64,000 nucleotides of DNA from Pseudoalteromonas sp. Z1A8 (GCF_011378855.1 NZ_WTLB01000006.1:1-64000); one strand, 5' to 3'. Shown: positions 32,943 through 42,652, counted from the first letter of the stretch. Numbers and translations are program-made. Notes: a model not told the origin generated them from the letters alone.

Positions 32943-35759
32943 ATGAAAAAAACACTTATCGCATCGGCTTTATTACTAGCAGCACCGAGCTTTGCAGCCG
33001 ATTGGCAAACTATTCATACCGAACATTTTAATATTCACTACAGTGTTGAGCATGCTGATTTTGCTAAATCAACTGCAACAGAGCTTGAAATAGTACGCAC
33101 CAAAGTGCTTGAGCAGCAAAACCGAGCACTTGATAAAACAGTTGATGTAGTGGTGTTTGATCCCCTAAATGCAGCTAATGGCTTTGCTTTACCTACCTCA
33201 AATAACCCTGTAATGGCACTTTTTACAACCCCACCGCAATCGGATACGGTTATATCAAACAGTACTGGCTGGCAGCAGTTACTTGTGTTGCATGAATATA
33301 TTCACTTAGTGCACTTAGCACAGCCTACACGCAATGACTGGCAGCAAAAAATGCGTGGTATATGGGATTTATACGACTTAACCTACAGTGATACGCCGCG
33401 CTGGGTAGCCGAAGGTTATGCCACATTGATTGAGTCTAAAATGACAGGGCGAGGGCGGTTATTTGATAACTATTCTGAGTCGATGTTGATTGAATTTGCT
33501 CAACAGGGCGCACTGCCAACGTATGGGCAATTAAATGGCGAGCAGGGCTTTATGGGCGGCTCAATGGCTTATTTAATGGGTAGCCGCTTTTTAAATTGGT
33601 TAGAGAAAAACTATTCAGAACAAACGCTCGATAGCGTATGGACGCGAATGCAAGGTGTAAAAACGCGTAATTTTGATGAGGCATTTAGCGGTGTGTTTGG
33701 GCAAAGTGCAGCCAAGCTATATCGCCGATTTATAGCTGAATATACCTATAAAGCAATTCAAATAGAGCAAGGGGAGCCGTTACTTAATAGTGAACTTTGG
33801 CTTGAGCTTAACTTATATGCAAGTAACCCAGTACTTTCAAAAGATGGTAGTAAAATTGCGATTGTTGAGCGAGATAAAGAGAGTAATACCAAGCTTATAA
33901 TTTATAGCACGGATGACAACATTAAAGCGCAAGAAGAGTTTACTAAAGCGCAAAAAGAGCTACTCGAAAACGATGCACAAGATATTCCCGATACAACGCC
34001 CAGTGTGTTTCAGCGCGAACAAAAACAAGTGCTTAATCAAATTAACCGAGCCGGTATTGCAAATCCTCAATGGGTAAATAGCACAACGTTATATTTCAAT
34101 GCGTACAGCAATGAAGAGTCGGGTATTTATAACAAAGTGTCTGACATATTTAGCTATAACATTGAGACAGGCAATATCGAACAACTTACCGAACTTGCTG
34201 GTATACGTCGTTTTAACGTAACCAGTAACGGCGAAACTTTGTATGGCGAGCAAATAAGAGATGGTTACTCTGAATTAGTAAAGGTTGATCTAAATACGCA
34301 AACCATCACACCATTATTTACAAAAAGCCTTGAGACAACCTACGATTACCCAATACTCAGTCCTGACGAAACTAAATTAGCTTATTTATCAACGTCATTA
34401 AATGAAAATTGGCAATTGTATATACAAAATGTAGGTGGCAATCAGCAGCAATTAATACCTATGCCAAACGGGTATCAATATTTAAGTCAGCCGAGCTTTA
34501 GTCTTAATGGCGAGTCACTTTACTTTGTTGCAGGTTTAAATAGCGCCACCGATATTTATAACTACAACATAGAGAGTAAAACACTCACCAAGTTAACCCA
34601 AGGGCAAGAGGCCGTTGCCCACCCAATTGAAATGGCTGATGGCTCGTTACTCTATTTTTCGATAACCGCAGATGGGCCAAATGTAAAAACACTGCCAAAA
34701 GCTATAAAAAGCACTGTAGTTACTGAGTTTGCGGCCAACAAAAAAGCACCGCTGCTAATAGTAAACGAACATACGCTTCCAAAAGCTGAAATATATACGC
34801 ACCAAACAACGCAGCAAACAAATTACAACGTGCTCGACCAGCACGCTACCTTTGCGCTTGGCTCTCAGTATTATTCGGCTTCAACCAGTTTGTTAGATTT
34901 AAGCATTAAAAGTAGCGACTTATTAAAGCAGCTCGACTTGCAGGCGGGATATAGCACTGATTTACACGATGGGGCACTGCATGGTGGTTATGTGCAGGCA
35001 AAATATAATGCGCTTGATATAAAACTAAAACTTGCACTGTTTGACTATGATTTAGATACATCGCGCCAGTATCAGCAAAGTCTAAGTGCAGGCATGAATG
35101 CCCGTGGTGGTTTTGCCGCAATAAGTTACCCCGTTAAATTTGGGCAGTTAAATTTAACGCCAGAGCTTGCCTACAATTACACTGATTACAAGCAAAGCCA
35201 TAAAAATTGGACGCGTTTAGGCGTTGCTCAGAATTGGCAATATGATCGTCAAGACTTTGCAATAGGCCAAAGTATTTATGCCAGTTGGTACGATGGCAGT
35301 AGTAAGAACAATAGTTGGCAAGGTTACGATTTAGCCGCCAAAATTTTTGGTAAAGCGTTTGGTATTCCTCTTTATGCAAACTTTGATCAAAAACAACGTG
35401 ACGACAGCAGCCTTGCATTAGGGGGCTTTAGCTCAAATCTTATTAATCAGCAGCAAAATAGTGAATATGTACTTTCATCGGAGTTACCTTTTTACAGCGC
35501 AACTGCAAAGCGCTATCAAGGTTACGGTGGCGGCTTTAGCTTTAAAGAAGGCATGCCGTGGCTTTATTATAAGCAACATCAACTCGACGACACCGTATAT
35601 GCACAAAGCTACGGCTTAAAATACCAAGGTGATTTTAGTTTTGGAATGGGTCCTGCGGGTGTAAACGATTTAACATTTAATATGGGGCTATCGCGAGTAG
35701 AAGGCGACAGTTTTGAAGATGAAATGCGTGCTTGGCTGAGCTTTTATTATTCGTTATAA
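32943..35759 (+). CDS. Secreted gluzincin/beta-propeller/outer-membrane barrel protein
   Basis: A 938-residue protein with a signal peptide (cleavage near SFAAD). Three parts are visible. First, a peptidase-MA-like gluzincin with HEYIH (H117, E118, H121) and WVAEGYA as the likely third ligand (about residue 157). Second, a TolB/WD40-like beta-propeller, about residues 280-600, with SPDETKLAYLS, NGESLYFVAG and similar blades. Third, a C-terminal region from about 650 with amphipathic strands ending in WLSFYYSL, an outer-membrane barrel signature. It would place a zinc peptidase at the outer membrane. The substrate is unknown. It has its own promoter region after a 122-base gap. Confidence 0.75.
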   Translation: MKKTLIASALLLAAPSFAADWQTIHTEHFNIHYSVEHADFAKSTATELEIVRTKVLEQQNRALDKTVDVVVFDPLNAANGFALPTSNNPVMALFTTPPQSDTVISNSTGWQQLLVLHEYIHLVHLAQPTRNDWQQKMRGIWDLYDLTYSDTPRWVAEGYATLIESKMTGRGRLFDNYSESMLIEFAQQGALPTYGQLNGEQGFMGGSMAYLMGSRFLNWLEKNYSEQTLDSVWTRMQGVKTRNFDEAFSGVFGQSAAKLYRRFIAEYTYKAIQIEQGEPLLNSELWLELNLYASNPVLSKDGSKIAIVERDKESNTKLIIYSTDDNIKAQEEFTKAQKELLENDAQDIPDTTPSVFQREQKQVLNQINRAGIANPQWVNSTTLYFNAYSNEESGIYNKVSDIFSYNIETGNIEQLTELAGIRRFNVTSNGETLYGEQIRDGYSELVKVDLNTQTITPLFTKSLETTYDYPILSPDETKLAYLSTSLNENWQLYIQNVGGNQQQLIPMPNGYQYLSQPSFSLNGESLYFVAGLNSATDIYNYNIESKTLTKLTQGQEAVAHPIEMADGSLLYFSITADGPNVKTLPKAIKSTVVTEFAANKKAPLLIVNEHTLPKAEIYTHQTTQQTNYNVLDQHATFALGSQYYSASTSLLDLSIKSSDLLKQLDLQAGYSTDLHDGALHGGYVQAKYNALDIKLKLALFDYDLDTSRQYQQSLSAGMNARGGFAAISYPVKFGQLNLTPELAYNYTDYKQSHKNWTRLGVAQNWQYDRQDFAIGQSIYASWYDGSSKNNSWQGYDLAAKIFGKAFGIPLYANFDQKQRDDSSLALGGFSSNLINQQQNSEYVLSSELPFYSATAKRYQGYGGGFSFKEGMPWLYYKQHQLDDTVYAQSYGLKYQGDFSFGMGPAGVNDLTFNMGLSRVEGDSFEDEMRAWLSFYYSL

Positions 35760-35840
35760 AGCTATTAAATGTATGGGGATTCAGGCTAAGTTACTTGCTA
35801 TTCTGTAAGGGCTGTAACTTAACCTGAAATTCTTAACTTT

Positions 35841-36980
35841 TTATAAACAAGCACTTGCTGTGCTGCGTTTATTAAAACGGTTTTTTTGTGATTGTTTTTT
35901 ACGTCTACGGCGAGTAAACCATAAGTAAAAACCAGTACCTGCTAGCCACACCGGACTCAAACCAATTACGCACCACAGTATTTTACTTATTAGCCCTGCA
36001 AAGTAGCCAAAGTGAAGCTTTCTAAAGCTATCAATTACCTGCCAGCCAACGCCTACTTCGCGAATATCCCAGTTAGCTATGTGCTCGCCTGTTAGCTTGT
36101 TATAGCTAACCGTATTGGCATACTCACTAGCAAGTGGGTTGGCGGTATCGACTTCGCCGAATAAGGTAATGTTTTCGTCAGGCTCGAGTGGCATAACTAA
36201 AAACGTACCGTTAAAAGTGGAGATTTGCTTTTTACTGTCATCAAGTATGCGTTGAAACGAAATATCGCTACTGTGTAGGTTTTTGGTTAGTACAAAGTGC
36301 TCTTCATCTGCGTGTTCAATAACTTCGTGATACCACACCGCCCAGTTAAAGTAGCCACCTGTGATAGCTAAAATAATAATGATGGGAGATCCTATAACCC
36401 CCGTCATTTTATGAATGTCGCTAAGTACAATTTGCAGTGTTGCACGCCAGCGCACACTAAATAGACGCTGCCAAAATTTACGATAAATAATAAGCCCAGT
36501 AATACCTAATACCAATAAAAACAGAGCAAAAAAGAAGCCTAGTACAGTGCCTGTTTGCCCTGGCAGGTTTTTAAAGTCGTTCAGTAAAAAAGTGTAATGT
36601 AGTTCTAAAAACCAATCGGTAAAATAATGGCTGGTACCAACAGGTTCAGACAAAATGTCACCCGTATACTGGTTTAAATGAAACTTATACCATTGCTCTG
36701 TGCCGCGTTTGACTAAGTAAACCCGATCAGCTGTATCATCGTTAAATATTTCCCAACTACCTACTACATATTCAGGGTAAGCATGCTCTGTTTTGGCAAT
36801 TAACGTGTCGATTGGCATGCGCTCTGGCAGTGCATTTACAACAAAGTGGCTGCTTGGCATAAGCAAGCCATCTATTTCACTTTTAAAAACTAATACGCTC
36901 CCTGTAATACTAATAACAATCAATGGAATGATAGCTATTAGAGCGATCCAACTGTGAATTTTAAAAAGAGTTTTTCTCAT
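35841..36980 (-). CDS. PepSY-domain membrane protein (PiuB-like)
   Basis: About 379 residues from the ATG at 36980; a TTG at 37001 would add seven residues. It has four main TM segments (near residues 10-30, 135-160, 185-210 and 335-355 of the mature frame) and two periplasmic PepSY-like regions. MRKTLFKIHSWIALIAI is the usual start of PiuB/PepSY_TM proteins, and the C-terminus is arginine/lysine rich. Family members are associated with ferric-siderophore reduction and iron uptake. A Fur-like box lies about 40 bases upstream. The gene is isolated, convergent to the barrel protein gene. Confidence 0.85.
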   Translation of the reverse strand: MRKTLFKIHSWIALIAIIPLIVISITGSVLVFKSEIDGLLMPSSHFVVNALPERMPIDTLIAKTEHAYPEYVVGSWEIFNDDTADRVYLVKRGTEQWYKFHLNQYTGDILSEPVGTSHYFTDWFLELHYTFLLNDFKNLPGQTGTVLGFFFALFLLVLGITGLIIYRKFWQRLFSVRWRATLQIVLSDIHKMTGVIGSPIIIILAITGGYFNWAVWYHEVIEHADEEHFVLTKNLHSSDISFQRILDDSKKQISTFNGTFLVMPLEPDENITLFGEVDTANPLASEYANTVSYNKLTGEHIANWDIREVGVGWQVIDSFRKLHFGYFAGLISKILWCVIGLSPVWLAGTGFYLWFTRRRRKKQSQKNRFNKRSTASACL

Positions 36981-37017
36981 AGGTAGTTTTATATACAGCA
37001 ACTAATGACCTGCGCAT

Positions 37018-37036
37018 GATAACAACTATCATTTTT
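37018..37036 (-). promoter_or_regulatory. Fur-like box upstream of the PepSY gene
   Basis: Nineteen bases starting GATAACAACTATCATT match 13 of 19 positions of the Fur consensus. Placement before an iron-linked PepSY gene supports it. Confidence 0.5.
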
Positions 37037-37219
37037 ATTTAATAGTTTGGCGGTGAGGCTTTCTATTAAACCGGTAAACCGTGAACTTAATTCTACGGTT
37101 TTTGTATACCTAGCTTGCCAGTACCTAAAACAAGAATGTCTTATTTAGTTGAGTTAAATTTACGCGGCTCTACAATGCCGCGCTCATAGTAAAAGCCTTT
37201 TAAAACAAATGTTTATTAA

Positions 37220-37885
37220 ATGTTTTTATTTCCGTGTTTAATTAACATTTATGTAACGAGCGAGGTTGCTTTGGCGCATTATTTGCCTATATTGTCTTCA
37301 TTTATTTTGGTTTTTAGTTTTTTACCATTACTAAACAAAATTCGAAAAAATCGTAGTGTCTCAGGTTTATCACTATTGATGATGACGTTTGGGTTAGCAC
37401 AAAGCCTATATTTTATAACCTACAATATTTATTTTGAGCGTTTTTATATTGCGTTACCATTTATTGTAACCGGTGCGTTAAGCGGACTTATTTTGTATTT
37501 TTTTGCACGTTATAACGCAGCTAAACGAGAACGGGTACAGTTGTTTACTATGCTAGGTTTTTCGTTACTGCCTTTTTCACTACTTTTGAATTCAAGCCTC
37601 GATACTGCAACGGTATTAAGCGCTTTAACGTATGTTGGCCTTGTGATGAGTTCGGTACGTGTTATGCCGCAAACTTATAAAACATTGCGTACGGGTAATG
37701 TAAGTAATTTAAGCGCGCGCTACTTTAGCTTGCAGTTTATTGCTGGTATTTGCGGCTTAGTTGTTGAGCTTACAACAGCGGCTCCAAGCACAGCGCACTT
37801 ACTTATGTTTATTATGCTGTTGCTTACCAATGCTGTGCAATTTGGTTGTATGCAATATTATAGAATGCGGCCTGTAATGGCTTAA
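37220..37885 (+). CDS. PQ-loop/SWEET-like membrane protein
   Basis: A 221-residue membrane protein with about seven hydrophobic segments in two triple-helix repeats. PQ-loop-type motifs are FLPLLNKIRKNRSVSGLS (about residues 33-50) and MPQTYKTLRTGNVSNLS (about 154-170). Members of the MtN3/SWEET/PQ-loop group transport sugars or amino acids by facilitated movement; the substrate is not predictable here. The start could be later (for example the methionine-poor leader MFLFPCLINIYVTSE is unusual), because no strong ribosome-binding site is seen. Confidence 0.8.
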   Translation: MFLFPCLINIYVTSEVALAHYLPILSSFILVFSFLPLLNKIRKNRSVSGLSLLMMTFGLAQSLYFITYNIYFERFYIALPFIVTGALSGLILYFFARYNAAKRERVQLFTMLGFSLLPFSLLLNSSLDTATVLSALTYVGLVMSSVRVMPQTYKTLRTGNVSNLSARYFSLQFIAGICGLVVELTTAAPSTAHLLMFIMLLLTNAVQFGCMQYYRMRPVMA

Positions 37886-37955
37886 AAACAAGCTACTTAA
37901 GTTCCTATTTAGCCTAATTTATGGCAAATTACTTTATCTAATAAAAGGATAAAGT

Positions 37956-38780
37956 ATGAATTGGAATCAGTTTGGCTATATTTGCCGTGTTAATAGCTCT
38001 AAAACACTAAGTACAGAGCAAAAAGATGAGCTGAGTACACAGCCCCATTTAAATATGTATGCCAATAGCGGGTCGCATAGTAAATTAGCGCATAATCTGG
38101 TGACGCAAATTGCATCTCAAGATGAGGCAACATCGCAAAAGCAAGCTACGTATTATCAATGTTTACCGGAATTAGTTAACGAATTTAAGTTTGAGCACAA
38201 GGGCTGGCTTAGTTACTTAACCATTGTATTTGTTATTTATGTTTTATCCTCTTTGTTATATCAGTCTTTTGTTGTGCCTACTTTTGTTGAGATATATAGC
38301 AAGCATACTGTTTCTTTAAATCATGTATTTGATGATTATTTTACGTACTGGTATGTGCCAATTATTTTACTCGTTTTATTGCTGAGTGTTATTTTTACCG
38401 TTATTTTAAAGCTAAAAAATGTAAGTGCTCTCACAGAGCTAAAGCCTTTTTCGGGTTTATTTAAATTTCTTATTCCTCGTCAATTAATTAATGAGCATAA
38501 CTCTTTAATTACCACGCTATTATTTCCAAGTAATCATAAAAAGGGTGTTAAAGCCTCTACACCTCAAACCCAGCACTTAGCTCAATGCGAGCTGCTAGGT
38601 TTAGAAACCCAAGAAGAATTTAAAGCGTTATTAAAGCAGCAGCTAAAGTTACTTAATACACATATTAAAAGCTTTATAAATAAGCTCGTTATTGTTTATG
38701 GTTTGGTCATTGTTGTGTCTATTTGCTTATTTGTGAAAGCGGCTTATCAACCACTATTTATGCTAGGAGAAGTGCTATGA
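37956..38780 (+). CDS. Diverged PilC/GspF-like (T2SF) inner-membrane protein
   Basis: A 274-residue protein with hydrophobic segments near residues 88-108, 132-155 and 245-264. This matches one T2SF-type unit rather than the two of PilC/GspF (about 400 residues). The segment FVVPTFVEIYSKH resembles the T2SF stretch after its first helix, and the ending YQPLFMLGEVL resembles the PilC C-terminus. AAGGA precedes the ATG. Its stop overlaps the start of a prepilin gene (ATGA), so the two are coupled. No ATPase or secretin gene is nearby, so it must borrow a type IV pilus or type II secretion machine, or be degenerate. The assignment is tentative. Confidence 0.5.
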   Translation: MNWNQFGYICRVNSSKTLSTEQKDELSTQPHLNMYANSGSHSKLAHNLVTQIASQDEATSQKQATYYQCLPELVNEFKFEHKGWLSYLTIVFVIYVLSSLLYQSFVVPTFVEIYSKHTVSLNHVFDDYFTYWYVPIILLVLLLSVIFTVILKLKNVSALTELKPFSGLFKFLIPRQLINEHNSLITTLLFPSNHKKGVKASTPQTQHLAQCELLGLETQEEFKALLKQQLKLLNTHIKSFINKLVIVYGLVIVVSICLFVKAAYQPLFMLGEVL

Positions 38781-39250
38781 GAACAAAAGGATTTACGTTA
38801 ATAGAGTTGATGGTGGTGGTGTCCATTATTGGTATTTTAGCTGCGGTTGCGCTACCTCAATACAGTAAGTATATACAACGAGCAGAACTTGTTGACCCAC
38901 TTGCAATGGCAGCTGCCATTAGAGAAGACGTTACGGTTTATTATCTTGAAAACAGGCGTTTTCCAACAAGTAACGAACAAGCGGGTGTACCAGCAAGTAA
39001 ATTTCTAATTGGTAATAGAGTAACGGGCATCACAGTAGATAACGGCGCTATTCATATTAGCTTAGGTAATAAAGCTTCACAGCCTTTGCAAAATACAGTT
39101 TTAACTTTCAGGCCGGCAGTTGTAACGGGAAGTCCTACAAGCCCAATTGCCTGGTTATGTGGGTTTGACGAGCCGGTAACGGGTATGCAAGCGGTTGGCG
39201 ATAACAGAACAACAATACCAAAAGAAATTCTACCTTCAGCATGTATATAA
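38777..39250 (+). CDS. Type IV pilin-like protein (prepilin)
   Basis: A 157-residue prepilin. The ATG at 38777 is chosen over an earlier in-frame codon at 38723: it has AGGAG upstream and gives the canonical leader MRTKG-FTLIELM, cleaved by prepilin peptidase before F, with Glu at +5. The hydrophobic N-terminal helix (MVVVSIIGILAAVALPQY) is typical of PilA-like major pilins. A C-terminal cysteine pair (WLCGF and PSACI) may form the D-loop disulfide. It is coupled to the PilC-like gene. Whether it forms a pilus or works as a DNA-uptake or secretion pseudopilin cannot be decided. Confidence 0.88.
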   Translation: MRTKGFTLIELMVVVSIIGILAAVALPQYSKYIQRAELVDPLAMAAAIREDVTVYYLENRRFPTSNEQAGVPASKFLIGNRVTGITVDNGAIHISLGNKASQPLQNTVLTFRPAVVTGSPTSPIAWLCGFDEPVTGMQAVGDNRTTIPKEILPSACI

Positions 39251-39269
39251 AAGTAAGTAGGGGATTAAA

Positions 39270-40058
39270 GTGCAATTAACTATTCATCAAATTGATGCGT
39301 TTACGAGTGAGTTATTTAAAGGTAACTATGCTGCAGTGATCCCACTTAAAGCGTGGTTAAGTGACGATTTAATGCTAAAAATTGGCGCTGAGAATAACGT
39401 ATCTGAAACTGCTTTTACCTGCCTGCAAGACGATGGAAGTTTTGTTATTCGCTGGTTCTCGCCACTAATGGAAATCGATTTTTGTGGTCATGCCACACTT
39501 GCTGCAGCGTATGTTTTATGTGAAGAGCATAACGTATCGCAAATTCGCTTTATTGCTGATGCGGTGGGTGAGCTAATCGTTAATAAAAACGACGATGGCA
39601 GCTTTGCAATGACCTTTCCTAAACAAGCACCGGTTGAAGTACAAAATACGCCGCCGCAGCTGCTTGATGGCTTGTCTTTACAACCAAGTAAGGTGCTTAA
39701 AAATCGACAAGCCTACTTTGCTATTTATGAAAGCGCTGATCAAATACTTGAATTAACGACTAACTCTGAACTTTTAAAAACGCTTTATCCACTTGATGTA
39801 GTGGTTACAGCTCCTAGCGATGAATATGATTTTATATCTCGTTATTTTTGGCCTGCAAGCGGTGGCGACGAAGATTATGTAACGGGTTCTATTCATACAG
39901 GCTTGGCACCTTACTGGGCGCAGCAATTGGGTAAAACTACGCTAAGTGCTTATCAGGCTTCAAGCAGAGGCGGGCATTTGCTATGTGAAGTGGGTGATAC
40001 AACAGTCACTTTAACAGGTCATGCTGTGCGCTATTTGCAAGGTATAATTTATTTGTAA
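39270..40058 (+). CDS. PhzF-family epimerase/isomerase
   Basis: A 262-residue protein with the duplicated PhzF/DapF-like fold. The start IHQIDAFTSELFKGNYAAV, the catalytic glutamate E46 in NVSETAF, FSPLMEIDFCGHATLA and SRGGHLLCEV near the end are all family marks. PhzF proper isomerises a phenazine precursor, but most family members in non-phenazine bacteria have unknown substrates, and no other phenazine genes are present. It follows the pilin gene by 19 bases and is cytoplasmic. Family sure, function unknown. Confidence 0.92.
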   Translation: MQLTIHQIDAFTSELFKGNYAAVIPLKAWLSDDLMLKIGAENNVSETAFTCLQDDGSFVIRWFSPLMEIDFCGHATLAAAYVLCEEHNVSQIRFIADAVGELIVNKNDDGSFAMTFPKQAPVEVQNTPPQLLDGLSLQPSKVLKNRQAYFAIYESADQILELTTNSELLKTLYPLDVVVTAPSDEYDFISRYFWPASGGDEDYVTGSIHTGLAPYWAQQLGKTTLSAYQASSRGGHLLCEVGDTTVTLTGHAVRYLQGIIYL

Positions 40059-40063
40059 ATGCG

Positions 40064-41314
40064 TTATTTTAAAGTGCCGCCTTGCGGTAGTTTAATGGTT
40101 ATTTGTGCGCCATTGTCAGTATTTGCTAAAAGAAGCTGACCGTTGTGTTTTTGGGCAATATCATTACATAGTGCTAAACCAAGCCCGAAACCGGTTTTTT
40201 TAGTTGTATACAAAGGCTGTATTGCATACTCCAGATTAGCAAATCCCGGACCATTGTCGGTTAGCTGCAATATATGCATATTAGCTTGTGCAAAGCTGTT
40301 AAGTGTTACGTGTGGTTGGTCTTTATTGGCTTCGAATGTATTTTTAAATAGGTTAATTAACAGCTGTTCAATAAGTAACTTATCAGCAAAGCATTGTGAT
40401 TCGCCAGCAAAACTAAACTGAATATTTTGCTCTGCGGCATTAAGATCTGCTAAGTTTTTTAAATCAAAATATTGCGGTTGTGCTGCTGGTAATCGGCTCA
40501 ATTCTGAGTAGGACTTTATAAATCGTAGTAAAGACTCACTACGCGATTTGATTCTTGTTAATACTTGCCTTGTTTGTTTTTCATTTAGTGTTTCTGTGGT
40601 TAGTAATGTATCTGTCATGGAAGCCATAGGCGTGAGTGAGTTATTTAACTCATGAGATAAGATACGAATTAAATCAGCTTGAGACTGACGCTTTGCATCT
40701 TGTAATTGATGACCAATATAGCTGGCGCTAATAAGTATTTGCTTTGCATCACTAAGTACAATGCGTTGCACTTGCCAATCTTGGTTTAACTTAGCATGAC
40801 TACATTGTTTATTATTCACTGTAAAACCGCATTCAGCTATGGTCATGCCACGCAGAAGTGGTGTTTTCAGTTGCTTATACATAGGGTGATTAAAGAAAGT
40901 AAGCTTCTCTTGAGCGTTAAATAAAGCGATAGGGTGAGGCCAATGTTGAAATAATCCATCGATTAACTGCGTTGATGCAGGTGTTGATTTTGTAAATAAC
41001 GTTTCAATTTGTATACCTAGCGCTGTCCATGGTGAGTTGGGATCGTTGTAACCTAAACTGAGATTACTTTGTCCCTGTTGTTTGGCATCAATATAGGCTT
41101 GTAATTGAGTAATAGGTAAGAAGTAACTATTAAATAGCTTATAAAGAGAAATAATAAGTAGGTAACTTAAAAAAATAGCGACTGTTGTCGTTAGTAATAT
41201 ATCTTGGCTTAATTGATAAACCCACCCTGTACTCGGGCCAATAATTGCGCAAAATACAGCAACTAATATGCTAATTATTTTGGTTTTATAGCGCACTTTG
41301 ATATTACTCATCAA
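40064..41314 (-). CDS. Sensor histidine kinase of the efflux operon
   Basis: A 416-residue membrane kinase with two TM segments (about residues 12-32 and 40-60), a PAS-like region (about 115-200), the phospho-acceptor H221 in ILSHELNNSLTPM, and the ATPase domain with DNGPGF and GFGLGLALC. It overlaps the NtrC-like regulator gene by 11 bases and is the last gene of the MFP-ATPase-permease-regulator-kinase operon. It probably senses the efflux substrate or envelope damage and phosphorylates the regulator. Confidence 0.9.
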   Translation of the reverse strand: MMSNIKVRYKTKIISILVAVFCAIIGPSTGWVYQLSQDILLTTTVAIFLSYLLIISLYKLFNSYFLPITQLQAYIDAKQQGQSNLSLGYNDPNSPWTALGIQIETLFTKSTPASTQLIDGLFQHWPHPIALFNAQEKLTFFNHPMYKQLKTPLLRGMTIAECGFTVNNKQCSHAKLNQDWQVQRIVLSDAKQILISASYIGHQLQDAKRQSQADLIRILSHELNNSLTPMASMTDTLLTTETLNEKQTRQVLTRIKSRSESLLRFIKSYSELSRLPAAQPQYFDLKNLADLNAAEQNIQFSFAGESQCFADKLLIEQLLINLFKNTFEANKDQPHVTLNSFAQANMHILQLTDNGPGFANLEYAIQPLYTTKKTGFGLGLALCNDIAQKHNGQLLLANTDNGAQITIKLPQGGTLK

Positions 41315-42623
41315 ATCCCTCTAGTTGGTACTTTTCCATCCGTCGGTACAGCGCATTACGTGAAATACCTAAGCTTTTTGCCGCCGCTGTTATTTGTTGA
41401 TTGTGTTGTTGTAGTACATCAGTGATTCTTTGTTTTTCAAGCTCTTCTAGTGTGAGTTTTGGAATTGATTGACCTTGGTTTACTTGACTATCGAGCATGA
41501 TATTAGGTAGCTCGATGACGCTGCCGGTGCTAATTAGCATTGCGCGTTCTATCACATGACTTAGCTCGCGAATATTACCCGGCCAGTTATGATTGCATAG
41601 CAATTCTTCAGCGCTTTTAGATAATGTGCAAATCGGTTTGTTATATTTGCCAGCAAACAGGTTAATAAAGTGTGCGGCAAGTGGCAATATATCTTCTGTG
41701 CGCTCATGCAGAGCGGGGAGCCTAATTACAAAGGTATTTAAGCGATAATATAAATCTTGACGAAACTGCCCGTCAGAGATGGCAGCGCTCAAGTTTTGAT
41801 TAGTGGCTGCAATTAAGCGTACATTAACGAGTTCACTTGCATTTGCACCAAGCGGTGTAAACTCACCCATTTCGAGTACTTGTAATAATTTAGGCTGTAA
41901 ATGAAAGGGTAATGTGCCTATTTCATCCATAAATAAAGTGCCATTTTTAGCACGACTGAACGCGCCTGTTCGGTCTTGCTTTGCATCGGTAAACGCACCT
42001 TTATGATGACCGAATAGTTCACTTTCAAATAAAGATTCTGCAATAGCCCCCATATTTAGGCTCACAAGCGGTGCTTCATTACGCGCACTTAATTGGTGGA
42101 TACGTTTCGCTAGTTGTGATTTACCGGTGCCGTTTTCACCTAAAATTAATAAATTTGCATCGGTTGGTGCAAGTTGTGTAATGAGCTTATCGAGGGATTT
42201 CATCGCGCTTGAGCATGCTATCCAATCACTTTGCTCAATCTGAGGTAAAATAGGCTCAATATGATTTGCTATTTGGGTAAGTAGTTTTTCTTTTCGCCAT
42301 GGTTTTTCAATAAAGTTTTTAGCACCACGTTGTAACCCAGTAACCGCCAGTTCAATATTTGCCCATGCAGTCATTAAAATTACAGGAATACCCAATGGGG
42401 TGATTTGCTCTAACAGTGCAAGTCCTTCCTTACCAGAGGTGGTATCGCGGGTGAAGTTCATGTCCAGTAACACCAACGCAGGCGTTACCCGTGAGAGTAA
42501 TTGCATACATTGCGCTGCTCCATCAGCTTCAATCACACGATAACCTGCTTGTTCTAAAAGTAGCGATAGGGCAAAGCGAATATCATCGTCGTCATCAACA
42601 ACTAAAATAGTAGGTTGGCTCAT
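41304..42623 (-). CDS. Sigma-54-dependent response regulator (NtrC family)
   Basis: About 439 residues from the ATG at 42623: receiver domain with phospho-acceptor Asp in LVLLDMNF (residue 54 from this start), AAA+ domain with GENGTGKS, the sigma-54 contact loop as GAFTDA and the Walker B FMDEIG, and a C-terminal Fis-type HTH (AAKSLGISRNALYRRM). A GTG at 42653 is also in frame but overlaps its AAGGAGG. It activates sigma-54 promoters when phosphorylated. A sigma-54-like promoter and a palindrome upstream of the same operon are its likely targets, so the system would be self-amplifying. Confidence 0.9.
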   Translation of the reverse strand: MSQPTILVVDDDDDIRFALSLLLEQAGYRVIEADGAAQCMQLLSRVTPALVLLDMNFTRDTTSGKEGLALLEQITPLGIPVILMTAWANIELAVTGLQRGAKNFIEKPWRKEKLLTQIANHIEPILPQIEQSDWIACSSAMKSLDKLITQLAPTDANLLILGENGTGKSQLAKRIHQLSARNEAPLVSLNMGAIAESLFESELFGHHKGAFTDAKQDRTGAFSRAKNGTLFMDEIGTLPFHLQPKLLQVLEMGEFTPLGANASELVNVRLIAATNQNLSAAISDGQFRQDLYYRLNTFVIRLPALHERTEDILPLAAHFINLFAGKYNKPICTLSKSAEELLCNHNWPGNIRELSHVIERAMLISTGSVIELPNIMLDSQVNQGQSIPKLTLEELEKQRITDVLQQHNQQITAAAKSLGISRNALYRRMEKYQLEGFDE

Positions 42624-42634
42624 ACTGGTTGTAA

Positions 42635-42652
42635 TGGCAGTATTAACTGCCA
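42635..42652 (-). promoter_or_regulatory. Hairpin between Shine-Dalgarno and start of the regulator gene
   Basis: TGGCAGT / ACTGCCA arms with a 4-base loop lie between a perfect AAGGAGG (complement 42653-42659) and the ATG at 42623. Folding would bring the two to about 11 bases. It may set the translation level of the regulator. Confidence 0.4.

Noticed and set aside
38723-38776. Upstream start of the prepilin
   Set aside because: It would destroy the prepilin leader and overlap the preceding gene; ATG at 38777 has AGGAG.
39270-40058. Phenazine biosynthesis
   Set aside because: Only a PhzF-family protein is present; this family is common without phenazine genes.
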